A DNA stretch of 64,000 nt from Mangrovibacterium lignilyticum (GCF_010882175.1 NZ_WKLH01000001.1:637464-701463), one strand, 5' to 3'; shown: positions 44,601 to 53,379, counted from the stretch's first letter. Made by a program: numbers and translations. The notes: a model not told the origin generated them from the sequence alone.

Positions 44601-44629
44601 CAAAAGTAGAGGCTTACTACTGATTGCAA
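44601..44629 (-). promoter_or_regulatory. promoter of the porin-like gene
   Basis: On the minus strand, a -33 TTG (44627-44629), an 18-bp spacer and a -7 TACTTTTG (44601-44608). The leader would be about 104 nt. Confidence 0.7.
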
Positions 44630-44724
44630 AAATATTACCCATGCTTTCACTCAGATTTCACATTTTATTCAAACAAAGTCATTCGTTTGTAACATCGATT
44701 ACAGCTTAGTACCTTCCGCGCTCC

Positions 44725-44732
44725 TATTTTTG
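44725..44732 (+). promoter_or_regulatory. promoter -7 box of the PepSY gene
   Basis: TATTTTTG matches TAnnTTTG, 18 bp before the ATG at 44751. It argues against the in-frame TTG at 44730 as start. No clear -33 TTG. Confidence 0.45.
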
Positions 44733-44750
44733 CTGAGAGTGATCCGACAA

Positions 44751-46259
44751 ATGAAAAATAAAGCGCTTAAACTATTTCGCAAACTCCATAAATGGCCGGG
44801 TATCATTATTGCCCTTTTGGCTATTCTTTTTGCGACCTCCGGAGTGGTCATGAACCACAGGGAGTTGTTCTCATCTGTCGACATTAACCGGCAGCTACTT
44901 CCGCCCGGCTATCAGTACGACAACTGGAATCTGGCAGCAGTTCGCGGTAACCTTATTACCAAGGACAGCACAGAGTATATCTTCGGGAACATCGGTATTT
45001 GGGAAAAGCGCTCCAATCAATTTGCGGATTTTAACCAAGGCTTCCCGAAAGGGATTGACCACCGGAAAATTTCGGGAATGGCTCAAACGGCAAGCGGTCA
45101 ACTCTATGCAGCCACCCAATTCGGATTATATGGCCGCCAACGAAAGGATTCAGCCTGGCACAAAATAAAACTGCCAATTCGGGAAGAACGGCTGACTGAC
45201 ATTTTCCTGAAACAAGACAGCTTGCTTGTTTTAAGCCGGAGCTTTCTGTTAAAGTCGGCGAACGGGCTTGATTTCGAATGTATTCAACTGGTCGCTCCCC
45301 AAGGCTATATTCGCGAAACCGGGCTCTTTCAAACCTTGTGGCAACTCCACAGCGGCGAACTCTTCGGGCTTCCCGGAAAACTGTTTGTCGATCTTTTGGG
45401 CTTGGTTACCATTCTGCTTTCGCTGACCGGGCTCCTTCACTTCTTTTTACCCAAAATTGCCAAAAGACGAAAAACATTACAAAAAGACAACAAAAAGCTG
45501 ACTGCCAACCGTCGTCTCAACTTGCGCTGGCACAATGTTGTCGGCTACTTGTTCATTGTCTTTCTGCTGATCAATACTTCAGCCGGGATTTTTCTGCGGC
45601 CTCCCCTGCTCATCCCCATTGCATACACCAAAGTCGGTCTCATTCCGGGAACCACGCTCGACAATCCAAATCCATGGTTCGATAAACTTCGTCGCGGGGT
45701 TTGGGATGAAACACTTGAGAAATATGTGCTGTCGACAGCTGACGGCTTCTACTTTTTCGATGAAAATCTGCAGCAAAAACCTCAACGGGCAAGAATTCAG
45801 CCACCTGTCAGCGTGATGGGCTGCAATGTACTTCAGGAAACAGGGCCGGCGCAATACCTGGTGGGATCGTTCAGCGGACTGTTTGTTTGGGATATCCGTC
45901 AACAACTGGTGATTGACGCGTTTACCGGGACCGCTCCTCATGCGGCCACAGGAAGACCGATATCAAATCATTTAATCACAGGATACACGGAATCGGCAGA
46001 GGGAGAGAACTATCTTTTTGATTACAGCAACGGATTGCAACATACAGGATCTCAAAAGCGATGGGACATGTCGAAAGAATTGTTGGATAAAACGCCAATT
46101 TCACTTTGGAGTACAGCGCTTGAAGTACACACCGGCCGCATCTTTGAGCACCTGGTTGGACCATTCTACATCCTGTATGTTCCTCTTTCGGGTTTGTGTC
46201 TGCTGATGGTGCTTATCAGCGGCTTCCTGATTTGGTGGAAAGCTTATCGTCGCAAATAG
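44751..46259 (+). CDS. PepSY-associated membrane protein
   Basis: A 502-residue inner-membrane protein of the PepSY_TM group, often linked to iron or siderophore reduction. N-terminal LFRKLHKWPGIIIALLAILF and ATSGVVMNHRELF give the first helix and the conserved His. There is a middle helix pair (LFVDLLGLVTILLSLTGLLH, then RWHNVVGYLFIVFLLINTSA) and a last helix near the C-terminus. Histidines at helix ends (LHKW, LLHFF, RWHNV) may bind haem (inference). It is convergent with the TamL gene, 7 bp apart. Confidence 0.85.
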   Translation: MKNKALKLFRKLHKWPGIIIALLAILFATSGVVMNHRELFSSVDINRQLLPPGYQYDNWNLAAVRGNLITKDSTEYIFGNIGIWEKRSNQFADFNQGFPKGIDHRKISGMAQTASGQLYAATQFGLYGRQRKDSAWHKIKLPIREERLTDIFLKQDSLLVLSRSFLLKSANGLDFECIQLVAPQGYIRETGLFQTLWQLHSGELFGLPGKLFVDLLGLVTILLSLTGLLHFFLPKIAKRRKTLQKDNKKLTANRRLNLRWHNVVGYLFIVFLLINTSAGIFLRPPLLIPIAYTKVGLIPGTTLDNPNPWFDKLRRGVWDETLEKYVLSTADGFYFFDENLQQKPQRARIQPPVSVMGCNVLQETGPAQYLVGSFSGLFVWDIRQQLVIDAFTGTAPHAATGRPISNHLITGYTESAEGENYLFDYSNGLQHTGSQKRWDMSKELLDKTPISLWSTALEVHTGRIFEHLVGPFYILYVPLSGLCLLMVLISGFLIWWKAYRRK

Positions 46260-46266
46260 ACGGTCA

Positions 46267-48603
46267 TTAAAAAGGATAGCCGATCGCAAAGTTGAAATTA
46301 TAATGCTCGCTCCTAAGCGGGTAGTTTCCGGGGATGAAACGCTTTCCTTCCGGCAGAGAAGGGTCACGTAGTTTGACTCCTAAATCGAACCGGAACACAA
46401 AGTAGTTAAAGTCAAAGCGTAAGCCGGTACCAGTACCAACGGCTATTTCTTTGTAAAACTGATTGAATTTAAAGGTTGCCCCTTCCCTGTTATCCTTGGA
46501 ATTGATTGCCCAAATATTTCCGGCATCAAGGAAAAAAGCGCCTTCAATAAAACCAATCAAACGAAAACGATATTCAATATTTCCTTCCAGCTTAATATCT
46601 GCCGATTGGTTGGGATATTCGTCCGCCGAAGCCTTGTAAGTACCAGGCCCCAATGTACGCACCTGCCAGGCCCGAATACCATTGGCACCTCCACCAAAAT
46701 ATTTCTTCTCGAAAGGCATCACATCGAAGTTTCCGTAAGGCAGAGCTGCACCAAAGAAGGCACGGCTTACGATGGTGTTAAATTTATCCAGTTTGTAGCC
46801 TAAGCGAAATTCGACATCTGTTTTCAAATATTGAGCAAACCGGTTTCCCAATATCCGGTAATATTCGGATGTCTCGTTTGTTTCTGTATCAACCGATTGA
46901 TACTTGGAACGACCGAGTAACTTGCAATAAGCTGATAAAATATTTCCGGCAGATTCTACGGTCCACTTGAAATAATGGTAGGTATTATCTTTCTCGGTAC
47001 TTTGCGTATTATCAACCAAAGCATAGTTTATGGCCATAATTAAGTGGTCGGTGAAACTACTCTTGATATACAAGTCCTTAATGGAGTTGATAAAATCCTC
47101 ATTGAGATTACTTAAATTCACAAAGTTCCAGTCAAACACATTCAGATAATTTGTTCGGTATGGTTTACTTTTCCATTTATACCCGATTCGTACGTTTGTA
47201 ATTGTACGGGTATAGTCCGGTCGGCGCTGGTAATTATATCCGCCGGAGAAAACAGTCTGAGGCACCTGGTAGCTAAAAAACCGCTCAGCATTAAACGGAA
47301 TTAAAAACTTAGGGATCGTCAGTGAAGTTTCCAGTCCGTGCTCCCGGGTATTGAAATTCAACTTATTGTCGGAGACTAAGGTTTGCTGACGTTCCCAGGC
47401 ACTTTTCAGTGTCACATTTAAGATTTCAGCCCCGTGAAAAAGATTCAGGTGCTGGTAATTCAAGTTTCCGGCTACCCCAAAGTTACCCGACGAGTTGGTT
47501 CCTTCCAGTTCAACCGAAAACCCCTGACGCGGTAATGGCGACAGTTGCATATTACAGTCCAGAACCCCGATCGAATCATTCCCGAATTCGGGAACCGGTT
47601 CAAAGTTAAGATTCACCAGTTTGAACTGTTGCAATTGGTTTAACGAGCGGAAGGTTCTTTCCGAATTTACCAGGGAATAGTAGGTACTATCCTTCATGCG
47701 GTTCAAATTCTCGAGTAACTCCGGTTTGTACCTGAGCTTATCCTTGTAAATAAAGGAATAGGGCGGTTCATAAATTGTATCCCGCTCGGCACCACCGAAA
47801 GCCCGGCTAAATTGCAGCGGCGTGAAATCGGTGTTAAAGGTGTAATGACGGATCACAAATTTCCGGTGATGACGGATAGTATCTGCATTTTCCTGCAGGC
47901 TAGCATCGCTGATCTGAATCGTCAGGTTCACCTCTTTATTATTCAGTGCCGTATCCGCAACATATTGAATGTGGTCGGTTGAAAACGCGAAATAGCCGTT
48001 ATTTTTCATTTGAGTGCTCAGTCGTGTCCGTTCGGCATTCAATTCATCAACATCAAAAATATCGCCCGGTTTAACAACCTGCTCTGTGGTATCTTTAAAA
48101 ATTAACGGCAGTAAATTCGGGTCTTCTATCTCATAGTTATAATCCCGAATCCGATACGGTTCGCCGGTTTGGATGTCGTAAACCAGACTTACTTTTTTCC
48201 GTTTCGAATGATAGATGGTTGTGTCGCTGACGATCGCATCGTAATAACCTTTATTCTTCAAATAGACCTGCAAATGCTCCAGCGAACGTTGCGTTTGAAA
48301 ATCCTGGTAAATAACCGGAGCTTCACCGATTCGCTTAAACCAGTCGTTATCCTTTTTCCTGGACGACATGTTGTACAAGCCCAGGTGGAACTTAAAAAAG
48401 CCCAGAATCTTCAGGTTCTCACTTTGCCGAACCTGTCTTTTCAGTTCGTCCTTATTGATCTGTTTATTGTCAACATTAACTTCCAGACTATTGAGCAGGT
48501 AACTTCCTTCGGGAACGAACTTCGTTGATGAACATGCAGAAAATACGATCAGAAATAGCACGATCAGAAGATTATTCAAATATTTCCGCTGTGTAAAGAC
48601 CAT
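46267..48603 (-). CDS. BamA/TamA family outer membrane lipoprotein (TamL-like)
   Basis: A 778-residue surface-antigen barrel. The signal peptide KYLNNLLIVLFLIVFSAC ends in a lipobox with Cys24. POTRA-like repeats follow (about 35-330, LEHLQVYLKNKGYYDAIVSD and TRLSTQMKNNGYFAFSTDH), then a 16-strand Omp85 barrel (about 390-778) with RFFSYQVPQ and YFGGGANGIRAWQVRTLGPG, the L6-like conserved loop. TamL replaces TamA in Bacteroidota and works with TamB to insert outer-membrane proteins. An in-frame ATG at 48636 would add 11 residues. Confidence 0.9.
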   Translation of the reverse strand: MVFTQRKYLNNLLIVLFLIVFSACSSTKFVPEGSYLLNSLEVNVDNKQINKDELKRQVRQSENLKILGFFKFHLGLYNMSSRKKDNDWFKRIGEAPVIYQDFQTQRSLEHLQVYLKNKGYYDAIVSDTTIYHSKRKKVSLVYDIQTGEPYRIRDYNYEIEDPNLLPLIFKDTTEQVVKPGDIFDVDELNAERTRLSTQMKNNGYFAFSTDHIQYVADTALNNKEVNLTIQISDASLQENADTIRHHRKFVIRHYTFNTDFTPLQFSRAFGGAERDTIYEPPYSFIYKDKLRYKPELLENLNRMKDSTYYSLVNSERTFRSLNQLQQFKLVNLNFEPVPEFGNDSIGVLDCNMQLSPLPRQGFSVELEGTNSSGNFGVAGNLNYQHLNLFHGAEILNVTLKSAWERQQTLVSDNKLNFNTREHGLETSLTIPKFLIPFNAERFFSYQVPQTVFSGGYNYQRRPDYTRTITNVRIGYKWKSKPYRTNYLNVFDWNFVNLSNLNEDFINSIKDLYIKSSFTDHLIMAINYALVDNTQSTEKDNTYHYFKWTVESAGNILSAYCKLLGRSKYQSVDTETNETSEYYRILGNRFAQYLKTDVEFRLGYKLDKFNTIVSRAFFGAALPYGNFDVMPFEKKYFGGGANGIRAWQVRTLGPGTYKASADEYPNQSADIKLEGNIEYRFRLIGFIEGAFFLDAGNIWAINSKDNREGATFKFNQFYKEIAVGTGTGLRFDFNYFVFRFDLGVKLRDPSLPEGKRFIPGNYPLRSEHYNFNFAIGYPF

Positions 48604-49030
48604 ATTCTCGTTATCTGTTTTCGTCTGTTTTAACATGGAAGAGGAGTGTCTCTGCAAAGATTGAAAGATTTTTGAATTCTGTGGTTAATTTGCTCCAATT
48701 CTATCTGGCCATTCTGAAAAAAAATGACCCGTTTTCCCCTGCCTACTAACAGGAAAGCTAAAATTAGGTTCAATCCCACCGGTTTGCCCCGGAAGTTAAC
48801 TTAATTTAAATTGACTCTAAATACGCAAGACCGTAACTTGTATAACAAATTAGACTACAGGACTTATCCGTCGATATCAAACCAAGTTAAGCCGGTTTAA
48901 TACAAAACGAACAGTCGGAGCATTGGAAATCGCACGAGCACGATTGAGCGGATCTGAATTAAAAACGAACCGGGAAGAAAATTTCGTCCAAACGGACAAC
49001 GCTGTTTAATAATTAAAAATCGAACTTTCA
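48604..49030. other. intergenic region between divergent TamL and small helical gene
   Basis: About 425 bases without a supported gene. A weak plus-strand promoter may lie at 48811-48841 (TTG, 20 bp, TAACTTGT). No phased array is seen here. Otherwise I see nothing. Confidence 0.5.
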
Positions 49031-49354
49031 ATGGCACGTCTAACTGAAAAAGAAAAACGTGATTTCGTTGTTCACGTCATCACAACAATCAACAATGAAG
49101 CTGCTACCCTGACAGCAGCAGGTTTTGACCCCACCAACCGGGCAACCGGTTTAAAAACCAAGTCCGACACTGCTGCCTCAGCCGAGGTGGCCCAGCAAAA
49201 GGCGCAGGCCGAGGCCATGAAAGCCACCAAAGCATCGAACGCAGCGCTCGCCGAGGCTTACAACGACGCTTCGAACGTGGTGAGCCTACTGGAAGGTTTG
49301 TTGGGTAAGAATAACGAACTGGTTCACAAACTGCATCAATTCCGGAATATCTGA
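49031..49354 (+). CDS. small alpha-helical protein of unknown function
   Basis: A 107-residue protein without signal peptide or membrane helix, Ala/Lys/Glu-rich and clearly helical. It opens ARLTEKEKRDFVVHVITTIN, then NNEAATLTAAGFDPTNRATG. The middle (about 45-80, AEVAQQKAQAEAMKATKASN) suits a coiled coil. I recall similar short proteins in Bacteroidota but no function. It has no operon partner. The phased dyad array 2 begins 15 bp after its stop, so its mRNA, if not ended early, would read into the array. Confidence 0.75.
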   Translation: MARLTEKEKRDFVVHVITTINNEAATLTAAGFDPTNRATGLKTKSDTAASAEVAQQKAQAEAMKATKASNAALAEAYNDASNVVSLLEGLLGKNNELVHKLHQFRNI

Positions 49355-49803
49355 CACCTGTTTGTCCCAAAAATCCAGGGGATCATCATCATCCCCGAGG
49401 GGATTGCCGCAAGTACACATGTACCGGCCTATTTCCCCTTGGGGAAAGGGATAAGTACACGAGGGCAAAGCATTTTCCCCTTGGGGAACATCATGATCCC
49501 CTATGTACCGAACATTATCCCCGGTGTACTTACGGCAAGTACATCGGGGATAATCGTTTTCCCCCATGTACCCAAGGCAAGTCCATCGGGGAAAATCCCG
49601 TGCCCCCTGGGGAAAAGGGTAATCTCTCCGGTTGAGGTAACAAACACATGCCACAGAAACACGCGTTTCAAGGTATTTACAGCAACAAACAACGCCCAAA
49701 TAAAACGCCACAACGACCTATATACATGCCCATTAAGGGGCGGGAAACGGTTTCGCCGTTTATTGGTAAATTGCAGATAGAGAGAACTAATTCAACAGAC
49801 ATT
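49355..49803. other. intergenic region with dyad array 2
   Basis: About 450 bases: the phased array 49370-49614, then about 190 bases leading to an AT-rich gene pair. The only structure in the second part is a small hairpin (AAACGG/CCGTTT near 49747-49763). Confidence 0.7.
49370..49614. repeat. helically phased dyad array 2, twelve 14-bp sites every 21 bp
   Basis: Twelve 14-bp sites start at 49370 and every 21 bp to 49601, each followed by a 7-bp variable spacer. Sites are made of two 7-bp half-sites in inverted order. Most halves belong to two words, WTCCCCN and RGTACAY. Symmetric sites: ATCCCCGAGGGGAT (49391), AGTACACATGTACC (49412) and TTCCCCTTGGGGAA (49433 and 49475). Mixed sites: ATCCCCTATGTACC (49496), ATCCCCGGTGTACT (49517), AGTACATCGGGGAT (49538) and TTCCCCCATGTACC (49559). 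The first site (49370) has only its right half. The spacing never slips. 21 bp is two turns of B-DNA, so all sites face the same side of the helix. Confidence 0.93.
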
Positions 49804-50040
49804 ATGACGACAAAAACAGACATCATTGGATTCCCTTTTATCAATACCAGAGGAAAACGAAATTGCTCTTTCGAAACTGCAGAAGACGCAATTAAATACT
49901 TTTCTGAAATTGAAAACATAGGATATCAAAGACTAGCAGAAGAACCCCAATGCCCCTTTTTGATGATTACTCAAATTAACGCTGAGGCGAATTTTACAAC
50001 AACGTTTTACTACAAAAATGAAAATAGAATCGAAAGATAA
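49804..50040 (+). CDS. small protein of unknown function, upstream partner of DUF2971
   Basis: A 78-residue protein from the ATG at 49804 (MTTKTDIIGFPFINTRGKRN). No signal peptide or membrane helix; a short acidic helix (SFETAEDAIKYFSEI) is followed by beta-like strands. I do not recognise a family. Its 3' end overlaps the DUF2971 gene by 23 nt, so the two are one unit. Like the DUF2971 gene it is AT-rich compared with the surrounding genes, which suggests joint acquisition. Confidence 0.6.
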   Translation: MTTKTDIIGFPFINTRGKRNCSFETAEDAIKYFSEIENIGYQRLAEEPQCPFLMITQINAEANFTTTFYYKNENRIER

Positions 50041-50818
50041 CATCCAATTTAAGGATGGAGAATATCTGTGGCGGTATTTCGACTTTCATAAATTTACCTC
50101 ATTGATTAGGACGAAAAAACTTTATTTCGCTCGATTGGATAAATTTGATGATCCTTTGGAAGGAATGACCTACGACTTAATTGCCAATGAAGTATATTGT
50201 CGTAACTATGAGGGAGAAATTGCCCCATCTTGGACTGAAAGTGAAAAAAGAGAATTGCAAAAGGAAGGTAAAATCCGACGAAAGCATATAATCGATGAAA
50301 CAGCAAAAATTCAAAAATCGCAATTTGCTAGTTGTTGGTTTTTAAGCAAAAAAGAATCTTTTGCAATGTGGAACCTTTATTCAAACAGAGATGGTGTTGC
50401 AATCAGATACAATCCTAACGAGCTAACCAATTTAATCAAGGTAATCGCTGAATCATACGTTCACCATGATTTCAACCATTTTATAAGCGGCAAGGTTGAT
50501 TATGTAGACATATGGCCTTTTGATCTTTCTAAAAAATTTGAAAATAAACACAAATTTACCGCTTTGAAAAAAGACACTAGCTATAGCCACGAAAATGAAT
50601 ATCGTTTCATTGTAGCTACCCCTAATACTGTCATAGGTAAATATGAATCTTTTGAGTTACCTATGGGTGACTTCCTCAACGATGATTTCAATATATTTGC
50701 CAATCCTTATATGGAACATTGGAAATTTGAAAACCTACTTGAAATCTTGAAGTCTTACAAGTTAGACCACAAACTGACTAAATCTAATTTATTCGTAAAA
50801 GACCAGCAAGACGGCTAA
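50018..50818 (+). CDS. DUF2971 domain-containing protein
   Basis: A 266-residue protein with the DUF2971 pattern: YLWRYFDFHKFTSLIRTKKL, YFARLDKFDDPLEG, SCWFLSKKESFAMWNLYS, GVAIRYN and SHENEYRFIVA. The family is widespread, erratic in distribution, often near mobile or defence genes, and has no proven activity. The conserved Arg, Asp-Pro, Trp and Glu positions are visible. Codon use is AT-rich compared with neighbours, in line with transfer. It shares a 23-nt overlap with the 78-residue gene before it. Confidence 0.82.
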   Translation: MKIESKDNIQFKDGEYLWRYFDFHKFTSLIRTKKLYFARLDKFDDPLEGMTYDLIANEVYCRNYEGEIAPSWTESEKRELQKEGKIRRKHIIDETAKIQKSQFASCWFLSKKESFAMWNLYSNRDGVAIRYNPNELTNLIKVIAESYVHHDFNHFISGKVDYVDIWPFDLSKKFENKHKFTALKKDTSYSHENEYRFIVATPNTVIGKYESFELPMGDFLNDDFNIFANPYMEHWKFENLLEILKSYKLDHKLTKSNLFVKDQQDG

Positions 50819-50823
50819 AGCAA

Positions 50824-50856
50824 ACTGACCGGGTGACTTGAAGTCACCCGGTCAGT
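50824..50856. repeat. 33-bp almost perfect inverted repeat
   Basis: ACTGACCGGGTGACTT and AAGTCACCCGGTCAGT flank a single G: 16-bp arms without mismatch, 6 bp after the DUF2971 stop. No T run follows, so it is not a classical intrinsic terminator, although the hairpin could end or protect the transcript. Confidence 0.8.
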
Positions 50857-50912
50857 GATATCGCAACAAGCATTTCATTTTATATATTTATCTTCGTGCA
50901 CAAATTCTGTTC

Positions 50913-51680
50913 ATGCTGAGTAAAAACAAAATCAAGTTTATCCAGTCGCTGGCCCGCAAAAAGAACCGCGAGGCCGAAAAGCTGTTTTTGGTTGAAGGCG
51001 ATAAAATGGTGGCCGAAGCCTTGGAGTCGCCCCTCTCGGTGCGTCTGCTCTGTGCTACCGACGAATTTTTAGCAGACAATCCCAAACTGGCAACAAAGGC
51101 TGCTGAAGTTGTTGAAGCCACCGACGACGAAATTCGCAAGGCGAGTTTACTGCAGTCGCCGCAACACGCGCTGGCGGTAGTAGCCATGCCTGAAGTTCAG
51201 TTCGACCCGAATACCCTGAACAACCAGCTCAGCCTGGCACTCGATTTTATTCAGGATCCCGGCAACCTGGGCACCATCATCCGCTTGGCCGACTGGTTTG
51301 GCATCGAACAGCTGCTGTGCTCCGAAAATACGGTCGATTGTTTTAATCCAAAGGTGATTCAAGCAAGTATGGGAGCAATCTTCCGGGTAAAGGTTCATTA
51401 CCTCAATTTACCGGACAGCTTGCAACAAGCCCAAAAGCATAAGCTGCCTGTTTACGGCGCTTTCCTCGAAGGACAGAACATCTATCAGCACCAACTCAGC
51501 GAAACTGGAATTTTAGTGATGGGTAACGAAGGAAACGGCATCAGCCCTGAAGTGGAACAGGCGGTTACCGAAAAGATTCACATCCCATCGTTCGCCTCCA
51601 ACGAAACCGGCAGCGAGTCGCTGAACGTATCCATGGCAACGGGAATCTGCTTATCGGAGTTCCGCAGAAGACAAATTTAA
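50913..51680 (+). CDS. RNA methyltransferase, TrmH/SpoU family
   Basis: A 255-residue SPOUT-class methyltransferase using SAM to make 2'-O-methylribose in rRNA or tRNA. The N-terminal substrate-binding domain (about 1-95) opens LSKNKIKFIQSLARKKNREA, with LFLVEGDKMVAEAL. The catalytic domain has motif 1 DFIQDPGNLGTIIRLADWFG, motif 2 ILVMGNEGNGISPEV and motif 3 SLNVSMATGICLSEFRRR, forming the trefoil knot. The exact RNA target is not readable. A TATCTTCG (50889-50896), a near-match of the -7 box, lies just upstream. Confidence 0.93.
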   Translation: MLSKNKIKFIQSLARKKNREAEKLFLVEGDKMVAEALESPLSVRLLCATDEFLADNPKLATKAAEVVEATDDEIRKASLLQSPQHALAVVAMPEVQFDPNTLNNQLSLALDFIQDPGNLGTIIRLADWFGIEQLLCSENTVDCFNPKVIQASMGAIFRVKVHYLNLPDSLQQAQKHKLPVYGAFLEGQNIYQHQLSETGILVMGNEGNGISPEVEQAVTEKIHIPSFASNETGSESLNVSMATGICLSEFRRRQI

Positions 51681-51765
51681 GTTGACAGTCGCAGTTTACA
51701 GGCCCGCTCTGAGGATGATTATTGGATAGCTGTGATGACAACCGAGGCTGAGACTCTCCTTTTCT

Positions 51766-53319
51766 TTATTTCAGTTTTTCGGCCAGCGCATCAGCACAGC
51801 GCTCCCCGTCAATAGCCGACGAGGCAATCCCTCCGGCATAACCGGCTCCTTCGCCACAGGGATATAAGTTTTTAACCCGAATGTGTTGCAAGCTTTCCTC
51901 ATCGCGAGGAATTCTCAATGGCGAGGAAGTTCGGGACTCAACGCCAACGACTACCCCCTGATCCGTATGAAACCCACGGGCTTTCCGATCCATCTCAACG
52001 ATCCCCTCCCGCAAACGGGAACTGATTCGTTTGGGCAATTTCTCGTGAAGCGAAGACGAGACCAAGCCCGGAGTATATGACGAGTCCGGCAAATCGGCTG
52101 ACCGACGACCCGCCACAAAATCGCTGATTCGTTGTGCGGGAGCAAACTGGCTATGCCCGTTTAATTGAAAACACAGCTTTTCGACCGACTTTTGAAACTC
52201 CAGTCCGGCAAAAACACCATAATGCTGAAATTCCCGCAGATCTTCAGGCCGCACTTCGACCACCAAACCGGAATTCGCAAAAGGCGAGTTACGTTTGGAT
52301 GCCGACATGCCATTCACAACCAGCTCGCCGGGAGCAGTTGCTGCCGGAACGATAAAACCGCCGGGGCACATGCAAAATGAGTAAACACCCCGATCATTCA
52401 CTTGCTCAACAAACGAATAAGTTGCTGCGGGCAAATACGGCCCCCGGTTATCCTGATGATATTGAATCGTATCGATTAGAGCCTGTGGATGTTCAATCCG
52501 AACACCCATGGCAAAGGTTTTGGCTTCCAGGTTCACGCCATTCCGGTAAAGCATTTCATAAATATCGCGTGCCGAATGGCCGGTTGCCAACACCACTGAA
52601 GCACACTCAAAGCGATTACCGTCATTTAAAACCAACCCGGTGCATTGGTCCCCTTTCAGAATCAGATCGGTGACGCGTGAATTGAAATAAATTTCCCCGC
52701 CGCTGGCCAAAATTTGTTCGCGGATACGAGCGATAACGCCCGGTAGTTTATTGGTTCCAATGTGTGGATGAGCATCAATCAGTATTTGCGGGTCGGCACC
52801 AAACTGGACGAGAATTTCAAGAATCTTTTCAACGCTCCCGCGCTTTTTCGACCGGGTATACAACTTACCGTCCGAAAACGTACCGGCTCCACCTTCGCCA
52901 TAGCCATAGTTCGAATCCGGATCAACCAAATGTTCCCGATGGATTTTAGCGATGTCCCGTTTCCGATCGCTTACATTTTTCCCGCGTTCAAAAATCACCG
53001 GTTTATATCCGAGCTCAATCAAGCGAAGCGCCGCAAATAAGCCTGCAGGGCCACTGCCAACAATTCCGACAGGAGTTTTTCCGCTTACATTTCCGTAGTG
53101 ATAGGTCTGATGTTCAACTTCGGGCTCTTCACCCATATAAACCCGAACACCCAAGTTGATTTTAATCTGTCGTTGCCGGGCATCAATCGATCGGCGCCGA
53201 ACCACAATTGCACCAATCTCAGTTGGGTCAACCCCTAATTTCGAAGCAACAACAGGGCGGTAATACGTTTCGTCTGAAGCCTGTTTAGGCGTCAATGATA
53301 AGTTGAAATCTTTCTTCAT
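51766..53319 (-). CDS. FAD-dependent oxidoreductase (COG2509-like)
   Basis: A 517-residue flavoprotein. The dinucleotide-binding motif is GIVGSGPAGLFAALRLIELG (about 85-105), followed by ERGKNVSDRKRDIAK, the GYGEGGAGTFSDGKLYTR loop, a second nucleotide-type segment ATGHSARDIYEML and the late LYPCGEGAGYAGGIASSAID. This long family is found across bacteria and described only as an uncharacterised FAD dehydrogenase. The N-terminal 80 residues form the family-typical extra domain. It has a TAATTTTG -7 box at 53342-53349 on the minus strand. Confidence 0.9.
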   Translation of the reverse strand: MKKDFNLSLTPKQASDETYYRPVVASKLGVDPTEIGAIVVRRRSIDARQRQIKINLGVRVYMGEEPEVEHQTYHYGNVSGKTPVGIVGSGPAGLFAALRLIELGYKPVIFERGKNVSDRKRDIAKIHREHLVDPDSNYGYGEGGAGTFSDGKLYTRSKKRGSVEKILEILVQFGADPQILIDAHPHIGTNKLPGVIARIREQILASGGEIYFNSRVTDLILKGDQCTGLVLNDGNRFECASVVLATGHSARDIYEMLYRNGVNLEAKTFAMGVRIEHPQALIDTIQYHQDNRGPYLPAATYSFVEQVNDRGVYSFCMCPGGFIVPAATAPGELVVNGMSASKRNSPFANSGLVVEVRPEDLREFQHYGVFAGLEFQKSVEKLCFQLNGHSQFAPAQRISDFVAGRRSADLPDSSYTPGLVSSSLHEKLPKRISSRLREGIVEMDRKARGFHTDQGVVVGVESRTSSPLRIPRDEESLQHIRVKNLYPCGEGAGYAGGIASSAIDGERCADALAEKLK

Positions 53320-53341
53320 GCACAGTCAAATAGCTTGACCG

Positions 53342-53349
53342 CAAAATTA
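53342..53349 (-). promoter_or_regulatory. promoter -7 box of the FAD oxidoreductase
   Basis: TAATTTTG on the minus strand, 22 bp before the ATG; no clear -33 TTG. Confidence 0.4.
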
Positions 53350-53379
53350 GGGATAAAACGGGAATAATAGCAGGATGAA

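Noticed and set aside
49286-49711. 141-residue minus-strand frame with 7-residue periodicity
   Set aside because: Same cause: the 21-bp ladder keeps the frame open. It overlaps the end of a better-supported plus gene and has no recognisable fold.
49680-49770. Integron attC-like site before the 78-residue gene
   Set aside because: A small hairpin and inverted words are present, but the paired core sites of attC are missing and no integrase is in the window.
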